Below, piece after piece: positions 9,643 through 16,857 of a stretch of 43,870 nucleotides of DNA. Made by a program: the position numbers and the translations under genes. The stretch is taken from assembly GCA_949841465.1 (NCBI GenBank), contig CATKZW010000025.1, positions 1 through 43,870 of the forward strand. The letters run 5' to 3'. This DNA comes from an uncultured Oscillospiraceae bacterium. GTDB lineage: Bacteria; Bacillota; Clostridia; Oscillospirales; Oscillospiraceae. Each line of letters begins with the position of its first letter. The first letter of the stretch is position 1. The notes beneath the pieces were generated by a model, which searched no databases, was not told the origin of the DNA, and was given only the letters and a program-made list of their open reading frames with translations.

Positions 9643-10767
9643 CTACGCCTCCCCGGTCAGCTGTTTCAAATCGTATGCCTGTGCCAGCAGCGTACCGCCG
9701 GCCTGGTTCGGGTGCAGGTGGTCGCCCTGATGGTAGCGCTCGTCGGTGACCGAGGGATTGTTCTGATCCCTCAGCAGGGCGTCCGCGTCAAATACGTAGT
9801 CGAACATCGTGCTTCCCCTGATCCACCCGTTGATACTGACCCGCAGGGCTTCCATCTCCGGGGTATAGCCCTTTTTCACAAACCCAATGCGGGGCGGGAG
9901 GGTCTGGGCAATCACCCGGACGCCCGCCTTGTGGAGCCGCTCTACGATGTCTGTTACAGCAGACGCGTATTTTTCCAGGGAGATGACCGCCTCTGTCTTT
10001 TTGGAGTAATAAGCCGCGTCATTGACCCCCAGCGCGAGGATCACCCCGTGGAGGCCGTCAAAGCGGAGCACATCGCGTTCAAAACGGGATACCCCTTTTT
10101 CCCCGTAGGAAGCCCCCATCAGCCCCGGGATATCATAAAGCAGGCAGTTCCCGCTGATACCGGCGTTCATCAGCGCGTACCTGCCGCCGTAGGCGTCGGA
10201 CAGGCGCTTTTGCAGCGGCTTCACCCAGCGGTTCATCGCTGTTATGCTGTCTCCGAAGGCTGCGATGATCTTCGACGGCTGGCCGGTGAGCACATCGATC
10301 TGATCCATCCCGGGAACGGCCTCATAGAGGTTGTACTGCTCCTTATAGCCCTCCCTGCGGGCCGGGGGAAGCTCCTTGTCCCCGGTGTGATCTCCAGGGT
10401 AGACCACGGCGGCCCCCTCGGTCATATTGCTGTCCATGACCTTTGATGCGTAATAGAGCCTGATCTCCAGTTCCTCGCCCTGGGCCACCGGGAACGGAAT
10501 CTCGTCAGAATAGCAGCTTTCCCCCACGGGGACAGAGAAGGAGCCGCTGCCGCCGCGGGTGATGGGATGCATCTTCCCCTGCGCCCATACGGTCAGTCCG
10601 CCGATGGCATAGGGTTTCTTCCCATAGTGGTTTGAGAAGCGAATCCGAAGCTTCTCGCCGGAAACCTGCGGCATTACATGAAATACCACCGTTTTTTTCT
10701 TCCCGGCCAAAAGGCCCATGGCGAATGCGGGAGCGGCAGCTTGGTGCCAAATCGGTGTCCAGTCCAT
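9643..10767 (-). CDS. SGNH/GDSL-family esterase, cytoplasmic
   Basis: This 374-residue protein has an N-terminal beta-sandwich domain (about 1-150) and a C-terminal SGNH hydrolase domain. Block I is IIAAFGDSIT with the nucleophile S174. Block II glycine is in NAGISGN, block III is LALGVND (N249), and block V is QGDHLHPN with D349 and H352. The two-domain layout matches SGNH carbohydrate esterases. No signal peptide is seen. Of two in-frame ATGs, that at 10773 directly abuts the AAGGAGG ribosome binding site, while that at 10767 has a 6-base spacer, so 10767 is preferred. It lies between the GH43 and the deacetylase and probably strips acetyl or similar esters from imported oligosaccharides before the glycosidases act. 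Confidence 0.84.
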   Translation of the reverse strand: MDWTPIWHQAAAPAFAMGLLAGKKKTVVFHVMPQVSGEKLRIRFSNHYGKKPYAIGGLTVWAQGKMHPITRGGSGSFSVPVGESCYSDEIPFPVAQGEELEIRLYYASKVMDSNMTEGAAVVYPGDHTGDKELPPARREGYKEQYNLYEAVPGMDQIDVLTGQPSKIIAAFGDSITAMNRWVKPLQKRLSDAYGGRYALMNAGISGNCLLYDIPGLMGASYGEKGVSRFERDVLRFDGLHGVILALGVNDAAYYSKKTEAVISLEKYASAVTDIVERLHKAGVRVIAQTLPPRIGFVKKGYTPEMEALRVSINGWIRGSTMFDYVFDADALLRDQNNPSVTDERYHQGDHLHPNQAGGTLLAQAYDLKQLTGEA

Positions 10768-10782
10768 GGTCATCCTCCTTCG

Positions 10783-12246
10783 CTATGTAAGCGTAAAGTT
10801 CAAAATGTCAAGGGAGCCCTTGCCCTTATACCGGAAATACAGGGGGCAGGAGCCGATGGGCCGGCGGCTTTCCAGCGCCAGCCGCTTGGCGTTGAATTTC
10901 GTGCCGGCAGCCGTCCATTTGTCTGCGGCAGCAATGGGAATGGAAGCTATGACGACACCCTTTTCCCCGGGCAAAAGCTCCAGCACGCCGCCCCCGCCGC
11001 GAACCGTCACATCGATGCGCGTGGCTGCTTCCAGGTCAAAATATCGGAACCCGGCGATGCTGCCATTCTTCATCTTGGAGATATAGGCCGTTGGGACGGT
11101 AAGCTCCGTGTCCACCGTCACTTCGCCGCCCTCGGGCTCCGGCGGCTCATAGTCCGGGCCGTCCTGGGTGATTTCAGGCCCGCCCATAGGGTTGCGGATG
11201 CCAAACACCCCGGCATGATGAAGGACGCAGGCAATGTAGGCCGGATAGGTCCCGGTTCCCTTCAGGGGGCCGCCGTTCAATCCACAGCTTGTTGCCTCCA
11301 CCATTTGGATCGTGCCGTCCTCCCGGATCTCAATGGGCTCGGCCACGGCCTGCCGGTTCTTTTTCACCCCGTTAGTCGTGCGGTGGTCAAATATGTACCA
11401 TTGGCCGTTGACGCACACCATTCCGCCGTGGCTGTTGCCCATGGGATAGGCGGCGTTCATGAGCTTTCTGCCGTTCAAACCGATATCGCTGGAGGAGTGG
11501 ATTGGCCCCTTGTGGATAAAGCCCTTGTCGGGGAACAGGCTCATGGCGTAATTGAGGCCGGTGATGTCGGTGGCCGGATAGACCAGATAGTACCACTCAC
11601 CGATGTGGCGGATGGAGGGGCCCTCCCAATAGTTCGGCTTCTTGGGGTCAAAATCCGCCGGCATGATGATCGTCGGCTCGCTGATGATGGTCAGCATGTC
11701 AGGCGCGAGCTCCATCACAAACAGGCCCTTGATCTCGTGGCCAAAGTTCCCGTTTGACGGCTGACCGCTCCCCACATAGAGGAAAACACGTCCGTCATCG
11801 TCCACCAGTACGGCGGGGTCAAACACGAACCAGTCTTCCGGCTTGGAGCCATAGACCCGCCCGTCCGGGAAATGGACGTCGCCCAAATACTGATATTTCC
11901 CTGCGGGCGTGTCGCACACGGCAACGGAGGTGATGGACGTATTGGCCACGGAGTAGTAGAGATAATACCGCCCATCCGTACCGCGCACCACATCCGGGGC
12001 ATAGTAGGACAGCTTTTCCTGATTCCACGGGGTATCCTCTTTTTTGAAGATCACGCCCTCGTACCGCCAGTCGGAAAGGTCGCCCACCGGGGCCGACCAG
12101 GAGACATAATTGCCCTCGCAGTATTCCTTGGCTCCAAACAGATCGTGGCTCCCATAGATGTACAGCCGCTCGCCGAACACCCTCGGTTCAGCGTCGGGGA
12201 TATATTCCCAGCTGGGGAGATAGGGGTTATAGCATTGCCGTTTCAA
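10783..12246 (-). CDS. GH43 glycosidase, copy 2, first gene of the operon, TTG start
   Basis: This family 43 beta-propeller hydrolase of 487 residues is the first gene of the minus-strand operon. The proposed triad is D18 (YIPDAEPRVFGER), D143 (FVFDPAVLVDDDGR) and E208 (NYWEGPSIRH). A C-terminal beta-sandwich (about 390-487, ending DILNFTLT) follows. There is no signal peptide. The frame is open to 12264, but that codon is part of the AAGGAGG ribosome binding site. The real start is a TTG at 12246, eight bases after it, which gives an N-terminus (KRQCYNPYLPSWEYIPD) that lines up with the paralogue at 3513-4988. The rare start codon may damp expression of the first gene. Substrate: beta-xylosides or alpha-L-arabinofuranosides are typical of the family. 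Confidence 0.87.
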   Translation of the reverse strand: MKRQCYNPYLPSWEYIPDAEPRVFGERLYIYGSHDLFGAKEYCEGNYVSWSAPVGDLSDWRYEGVIFKKEDTPWNQEKLSYYAPDVVRGTDGRYYLYYSVANTSITSVAVCDTPAGKYQYLGDVHFPDGRVYGSKPEDWFVFDPAVLVDDDGRVFLYVGSGQPSNGNFGHEIKGLFVMELAPDMLTIISEPTIIMPADFDPKKPNYWEGPSIRHIGEWYYLVYPATDITGLNYAMSLFPDKGFIHKGPIHSSSDIGLNGRKLMNAAYPMGNSHGGMVCVNGQWYIFDHRTTNGVKKNRQAVAEPIEIREDGTIQMVEATSCGLNGGPLKGTGTYPAYIACVLHHAGVFGIRNPMGGPEITQDGPDYEPPEPEGGEVTVDTELTVPTAYISKMKNGSIAGFRYFDLEAATRIDVTVRGGGGVLELLPGEKGVVIASIPIAAADKWTAAGTKFNAKRLALESRRPIGSCPLYFRYKGKGSLDILNFTLT

Positions 12247-12259
12247 TTGTGGTTCCTCC

Positions 12260-12288
12260 TTCAAAAACGCGCGTTTTTGTGGTATACT
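12260..12288 (+). promoter_or_regulatory. Candidate promoter of the AraC-family gene
   Basis: A -35 of TTCAAA (12260-12265), a 17-base spacer and a -10 of TATACT (12283-12288) are followed by an AAGGGGG ribosome binding site and the ATG at 12309. The -35 is weak (four of six matches). The untranslated leader would be only about 15 bases. Confidence 0.5.
12262..12279. promoter_or_regulatory. Perfect 18-bp palindrome, candidate operator
   Basis: CAAAAACGCGCGTTTTTG is identical to its own reverse complement. It lies in the short space between the GH43 start (12246) and the AraC-family start (12309) and covers most of the spacer between the candidate -35 and -10 of the regulator promoter. No U-tract or loop is present, so it is not a terminator. 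A protein bound here would block the regulator promoter and lie in the leader of the GH43 operon. Which protein binds is unknown; AraC-family proteins more often use direct repeats. Confidence 0.55.
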
Positions 12289-12308
12289 GCCCTCAAGGGG
12301 GCGTTAGC

Positions 12309-13340
12309 ATGGAAAACATGACACATCTGTACTTTGACAGCATTGATGAGATGCGGGATCAAACCGACAGCCATGGCCCGAACTATCTTCGCGACCATAC
12401 GGCCGAGCGGGACTATTTTTCTCCGTTGTCGGTGGTGACCAGCATCCATACGCCCCAGGAGTACCTGTTTTCCAACTATATGGATACGTGGTCCTTTTGC
12501 GTCCACACTCCGGCAAAAAGTGAGTTTTTTCACGAAACCTATATGCATAAGCATAACTTCTTCGAGCTGATGTATGTGCAGCGGGGGGACGTCCGGGTCA
12601 TGATCGAGGAGGCAGAGACCGCCTATACTCAGGGGAACCTCTGCCTCCTCAACCGAAATACCATGCACAGGGAAACAGATATGTCAAACGCGGATATCGT
12701 TTACATTGGCATCGATCCCGCGCTGCTGACGCAGTGGCCCAAATCATTTCCGCCGCCGTTCCAGTACAAAAGCATCCTCAATCAGTTTTTCAGTGACAAC
12801 CTCTCGGAGCGCGCTGCCTATAAAAAGGACTACCTGGACTTTACCCTTCTGGGGACGGATACGATCCCGCAGCTGACCCAGGAGCTGATCCACGCGTTTT
12901 CCGTGAAGCGGATCGGCTATCAGTTCGACATCTATTCCTCTCTGCTCCGGCTGTTTGCCGCGCTGGAAAGCCCCGACGTCTATAAGGCCACCCATGTTTC
13001 GCTGGGGCACAGCCGGGAGCTGATGGCCGTGGAGCAGGTCAAGAAGCTGATCGAGGCACAACACGGGGTCATCCGCCGGACTGAGCTTGCGGAGGCGCTC
13101 AACTACTCTTGTGAGCATATCTCCCGCATCATCAAGAGGCACACCGGGTACACCCTCAAAGCGTATTGCCAGAAGGTGCAGCTGGCTGAGGCTGCTCGTC
13201 TGCTGAGGAACACGGAATTCCCGGTCAGCCAGATCGCGGCGTCGCTGGGATATGAGAACAGGACGCAGTTCTACAAAGTATTTCAGCGGGAGTATCATCT
13301 TACGCCGTTGGAGTACCGCAGGCACGCTTCGGAAGACTGA
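12309..13340 (+). CDS. AraC-family transcriptional regulator
   Basis: This 343-residue regulator has an N-terminal cupin-like sensor region (about 75-140, with HKHNFFELMYVQRGDV and GNLCLLNRNTMH) and a C-terminal pair of helix-turn-helix motifs (about 240-340, with AEALNYSCEHISRIIK and ASLGYENRTQFYKVFQ, ending LTPLEYRR). This is the layout of AraC/XylS carbohydrate regulators that sense a sugar and activate transcription. It is divergent from the GH43-xylB operon and converges on a GPH symporter with a 3-base gap between stops, so it probably controls one or both. The frame extends upstream to 12249, but the ATG at 12309 has an AAGGGGG ribosome binding site and is downstream of the candidate promoter, so the longer version is rejected. 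Confidence 0.88.
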   Translation: MENMTHLYFDSIDEMRDQTDSHGPNYLRDHTAERDYFSPLSVVTSIHTPQEYLFSNYMDTWSFCVHTPAKSEFFHETYMHKHNFFELMYVQRGDVRVMIEEAETAYTQGNLCLLNRNTMHRETDMSNADIVYIGIDPALLTQWPKSFPPPFQYKSILNQFFSDNLSERAAYKKDYLDFTLLGTDTIPQLTQELIHAFSVKRIGYQFDIYSSLLRLFAALESPDVYKATHVSLGHSRELMAVEQVKKLIEAQHGVIRRTELAEALNYSCEHISRIIKRHTGYTLKAYCQKVQLAEAARLLRNTEFPVSQIAASLGYENRTQFYKVFQREYHLTPLEYRRHASED

Positions 13341-13343
13341 GCC

Positions 13344-14816
13344 TTATCCTGCGTTGCGCTGATCAAGGCATTCGCGGATCTTCCTGCGCTCGTCTTCCTT
13401 AATGGGGTATTTACGCAGGATCAGGGCGGATATCACACCGAGAATCGCGGGGACCAGGCCCATAATGACGATGAACCAGTTGAGCATGGTGGGGATCTGC
13501 GACAGCTCGCCCAGGTAATCAGAGGTGACGGGGTCTACGTTGTAGCCGATCGCCATGAGCACAGAACCGATAATCGCCGCAGAAAGCGCCGCCTGGGCCT
13601 TGACGATGAAGCCGCCGGCCACCATGGTCAGGGCGGAGCGGTCCTTGCCGGTTTTGTAAATGTTGTAGTCCATGATTTCCATCTCCACCATGGACTGGGG
13701 GACAAAGTCGGTTCCCACCCCCACCGCCATGATGAACATGGTGATGAAGAACAGCGCGGGAGTTTTCGCCAGCAGCCCTGTCATCTGGGCAATGAACAGA
13801 ATCAGGCCGCCCACCGACTGCATGATCAGCAGGGAGCAGGTCATTTTGATCGGGTTATTCTTAAAGAGCTTCAGGATCGGGCGGCCGATGACCGCGCCAA
13901 ACAGCAGCGGAATGAGCATCATCATGGAGGAGATGCCGTTGAGGACGCCGTACTGCTCCATATTGGTGACGCCAGTGGCGAGGTCGGTGCAGAAGCCCCA
14001 TTTGATGTAGTACGCAGGGGTGGCGAAAATGAGGGACCAGATAAAGCCGGCAAAGATGCACTTCAAATAAAAGATCACCATGGGCTTGTTCTCTTTGAAT
14101 AGGAGGAAGAAGTCCTTAAATTTTACCGGTTCTGCCTCATCTTCCTGCACGCTGTGCTTTTCCTTGACCAGGAACCAGCCGATCAGGGCAATCACCATCG
14201 CCGCGCCAACAATAACGGTGATCAGGATGGCAAACGAGTCGTGATAGTTCCCAACCGTCTCGTTGATTGTGACCAGCACAGCCGTAAAAGCGGAGGTAAC
14301 GACACCCAGCATCATGGTCCACACCCGGGGGCCGATGACCAGTTTGGAGCGTTCATTGGGGTCATTGGTCATGGTCCGGAACAGGAGGTTATCCTTGTAG
14401 AAGGACGTGCCAACGTCGAACATGAGATAGAAGAAAATGACCCACACGACGATCAGCACCGGCTTTGTTGCAAAGGCAGACGGGAGCGAATAGAGGAGGA
14501 TGCAGCCAATGCCGGTCAGCAGGATGCTGAGGAGGAAGAAGGGCTTGTATTTTCCGATCTTGGTCCGCTTCCCGCGATCCATCACAAACCCCTGGATGGG
14601 ATCGTCCACCGCATCAAAGATACGGGCAAACAGGAGCAGCGATGTGGCCAGCGTGGCGCCCATGGCGCCCAGCCCCGCATAGTCGGTCATATACTGCATG
14701 AACAGACTGGACATGAACACGGTGCAAAGCCCATTTACAGTGGACAGCGCGGTGGTGCCGAAACAATCTCGCAGCGTGACGGCATCCGGATTTTTGGTTC
14801 TGGTACGTTTTACCAT
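13344..14816 (-). CDS. GPH-family sugar:cation symporter, copy 2
   Basis: This 490-residue, twelve-helix symporter of the glycoside-pentoside-hexuronide family has family features including FARIFDAVDDPIQGFVMDRG near the end of helix 2 and KRTKIGKYKPFFLLS after it. The cytoplasmic central loop carries KEKHSVQEDEAEPVKF. Of two candidate ATGs, the one at 14816 has GGGAGAGG about five bases upstream, while the ATG at 14837 would include that ribosome binding site in the coding sequence, so 14816 is chosen. It is tail-to-tail with the AraC-family gene, and 248 bases separate its start from the next upstream gene, so it may have its own promoter. The substrate is not determined by sequence. Confidence 0.88.
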   Translation of the reverse strand: MVKRTRTKNPDAVTLRDCFGTTALSTVNGLCTVFMSSLFMQYMTDYAGLGAMGATLATSLLLFARIFDAVDDPIQGFVMDRGKRTKIGKYKPFFLLSILLTGIGCILLYSLPSAFATKPVLIVVWVIFFYLMFDVGTSFYKDNLLFRTMTNDPNERSKLVIGPRVWTMMLGVVTSAFTAVLVTINETVGNYHDSFAILITVIVGAAMVIALIGWFLVKEKHSVQEDEAEPVKFKDFFLLFKENKPMVIFYLKCIFAGFIWSLIFATPAYYIKWGFCTDLATGVTNMEQYGVLNGISSMMMLIPLLFGAVIGRPILKLFKNNPIKMTCSLLIMQSVGGLILFIAQMTGLLAKTPALFFITMFIMAVGVGTDFVPQSMVEMEIMDYNIYKTGKDRSALTMVAGGFIVKAQAALSAAIIGSVLMAIGYNVDPVTSDYLGELSQIPTMLNWFIVIMGLVPAILGVISALILRKYPIKEDERRKIRECLDQRNAG

Positions 14817-15064
14817 AACAACCTCTCCCTTTGTCATTTTACTGGACGGTCACAATCAATCAGAGCCTGGATTTGTACAATTCCTACAATAAATAATAGA
14901 GGATTCGGGTGTGTTCCACAATGACAAAAAGCCGCCCTTTTTCAACATACTGTATCATTTTATTTCATATTTCCAGAAGTGGATAATTGAGAAATATTTT
15001 GTTACAGCATTGCGCGTAAGCATTTCAAAAAGTGTGGAGCTGTTGATTTATCCAAGTGCCATTT
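14817..15064 (-). promoter_or_regulatory. AT-rich intergenic region, probable symporter promoter
   Basis: These 248 bases between two same-strand symporter genes are distinctly richer in A and T than their surroundings and hold no reading frame that I would call a gene. Several -10-like segments exist on the minus strand (for example TAAAAT near 14958-14963) but none has a convincing -35, as expected if the promoter depends on an activator such as the neighbouring AraC-family protein. The assignment as promoter is by position only. Confidence 0.35.
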
Positions 15065-16645
15065 TCATTTTTTGCCCACTGTTTCGTCTGTGATAGATTC
15101 CATGGCCTGCTCCAGGCTCATGCCCTTGGCAACGGCCTCCTTCCGGGCGGCGTTCACCGCCTGGATGGTCTTCATCTTCTCGCCGGTCAGGGAGTAGCCC
15201 TTCATGGCCAGCAGGGTGGCCGCCCAGGCCAGCATGGGGATGACACAGAACATGACGATCACCGCCACCTTGATGCCGCCGGAGTAGGGGGTGCTGTCGG
15301 TGGGCAGGTCGCTGAGGCCCGCGCAGATCAGGAAGATGAACGCCACCAGCGTCTGGGCCAGGGAGGAAACCAGCTTGTCAACCAGGGAGAACAGGGTGCC
15401 CATGATGCCTGGGATGTACTTGCCGGAGCGGTAGGTCTCGTAGTCGGAGCAGTCCGCCACCATGGGTATGGGCATGTCGGCGGTGGCGTAGTAGGCCCCG
15501 TAGCCGATGCCGAAGAACACGATGAACAAGACGGTGTACAGGTTGATGGCCCCGCCGCCCTGGAAGGGGAAGGACAGCATACGGGCCGGAGTGCCGTGGT
15601 CGCTGAACAACAGCAGCGCCAGCACGCCCACATAGCAGACCAGGGCCACGGAGACGTAGCGCACCAGGGAGGCCCGCTGTCCCAGCTTCTGGGAGGTGCG
15701 CATACTCAGGATGAAGAAGGGCACCGCGCACACGTAGCCCAGCACCATCATGGGCAGATACAGAGAGTTATAATTGCCCATGAGTATTCCATAGAGTGCT
15801 AACAGGACCGTGGTGTTGGTGGCGATGGCCAGGGCCAGCTTGCACCCCGCGCCGGCCACCATCAGCCGCTGCATGGGCTTGTTGTTTTTGATGATCTCCA
15901 CGTACTCGGAGAGCTTCACCTTCTCCTGCTTTTCACCGCCGATGCCGTAGTACTTGGGGTTATCCTTCTCGGCAATGCCGATGATGGCCAGGATCGTCAG
16001 AAACACGGAGATGGCGATGCCGATGGGAGTGATGATGCGGTACACCATGGGATTGGCGTAGCCGGAGATGACGACGTTCTCTGCCGCGTCCTTCACGTCG
16101 TACATTCCCTTCACCAGCGGGATCATGAACTGCATGACCCCCATGCCCAGCAGGGAACCCACCGTGTTGAAGATGGTGAACATGGGCCGCTGCTTGGGGT
16201 CGTTGGTGAGCACGGTCTGGCCGGCGCGGGTGCAGGAGGTCTGGAAGGTGTAGCCGATGACCCAGACGAAGTACACCACCACGAAGGCCGCATAGCGCAG
16301 CCACATCATGGTCTCAGGAATCAGTGGGGTCAGGATATACAGGCAGACTACGCTCACTGCCATGACGGCGCTGCCCAGGATCATAAAGGGGCGGAACTTG
16401 CCGATTTTGGTGCTGGTGCGGTCCATCATGGCGCCGATGATGGGGTCTGTGACGGCGTCGGCCACCCGCATCACGGTGACCATGATGGAGGCAAACATCC
16501 CCAGCTTCAAAATGCTGGAGCCGAACTGGGCCACATAGGACAGGATCAGGACAAAATATACGTTGGTCGCGCCGTTGTTCAGCGGGAACAGCATCAGCTG
16601 ATACGGCTTTGCACGGTTCAGGGTAGTATTTGGCTGTTGGCTCAT
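15065..16645 (-). CDS. GPH-family sugar:cation symporter, copy 3
   Basis: This 526-residue membrane protein of the glycoside-pentoside-hexuronide/MFS group has about twelve helices. Signature segments are VMRVADAVTDPIIGAMMDRT at the end of helix 2 and STKIGKFRPFMILGS in the following loop. It has a longer hydrophilic C-terminal tail (about 490-526, ending SITDETVGKK) than the other two. The ATG at 16645 is preceded by AAGGAGGAGAG. It is the third symporter of this family in the window and follows a hairpin-rich spacer downstream of the third GH2. It probably imports a glycoside released by the surface enzymes or the substrate of the GH2. Confidence 0.87.
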   Translation of the reverse strand: MSQQPNTTLNRAKPYQLMLFPLNNGATNVYFVLILSYVAQFGSSILKLGMFASIMVTVMRVADAVTDPIIGAMMDRTSTKIGKFRPFMILGSAVMAVSVVCLYILTPLIPETMMWLRYAAFVVVYFVWVIGYTFQTSCTRAGQTVLTNDPKQRPMFTIFNTVGSLLGMGVMQFMIPLVKGMYDVKDAAENVVISGYANPMVYRIITPIGIAISVFLTILAIIGIAEKDNPKYYGIGGEKQEKVKLSEYVEIIKNNKPMQRLMVAGAGCKLALAIATNTTVLLALYGILMGNYNSLYLPMMVLGYVCAVPFFILSMRTSQKLGQRASLVRYVSVALVCYVGVLALLLFSDHGTPARMLSFPFQGGGAINLYTVLFIVFFGIGYGAYYATADMPIPMVADCSDYETYRSGKYIPGIMGTLFSLVDKLVSSLAQTLVAFIFLICAGLSDLPTDSTPYSGGIKVAVIVMFCVIPMLAWAATLLAMKGYSLTGEKMKTIQAVNAARKEAVAKGMSLEQAMESITDETVGKK

Positions 16646-16675
16646 TGAAATCTCTCCTCCTTATCGTTGTCACGC

Positions 16676-16857
16676 TGCGAAACGGCCAGGACGTTCGATC
16701 GCTTTCGCTGCGACTCGCTTCACAAACAGAAACGCTTCGCGTTTCTTGGTTTGCAAAGCTCGCTCTGCTCCAAGGTCTCGCCTTCGGCTCGGTCGGCGCT
16801 GGACGTGTGCCACTGGCACACAGCGCCTCTCACTGTCCGCTTCTCCGCGCTTCTTTG
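16676..16857 (-). repeat. Modular hairpin array between GH2 and symporter genes
   Basis: The 212-base spacer downstream of the GH2 stop is packed with short inverted repeats. Hairpin one is 16723-16753: AGAAACGC pairs with GCGTTTCT around TTC, extended by CAAAC/GTTTG across a two-base bulge. Hairpin two is 16795-16827: GTGTGCC pairs with GGCACAC around ACT, with an outer GGCGCT/AGCGCC stem and a four-base bulge. Smaller self-complementary units (such as GCC-TTC-GGC at 16780-16788 and the TCGCTTTCGCTGCGA segment near 16699) lie alongside. No U-tract marks a simple terminator. It looks like a dispersed, REP-like or structured RNA element; whether other copies exist in the genome cannot be seen here. 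Confidence 0.6.

Noticed and set aside
12262..12279. The palindrome as a terminator
   Set aside because: It has no loop to speak of and no T-run beyond it, and lies in a promoter position.
12249..12308. Longer N-terminus of the AraC-family protein
   Set aside because: It would begin upstream of the promoter -10 box and lacks a ribosome binding site.
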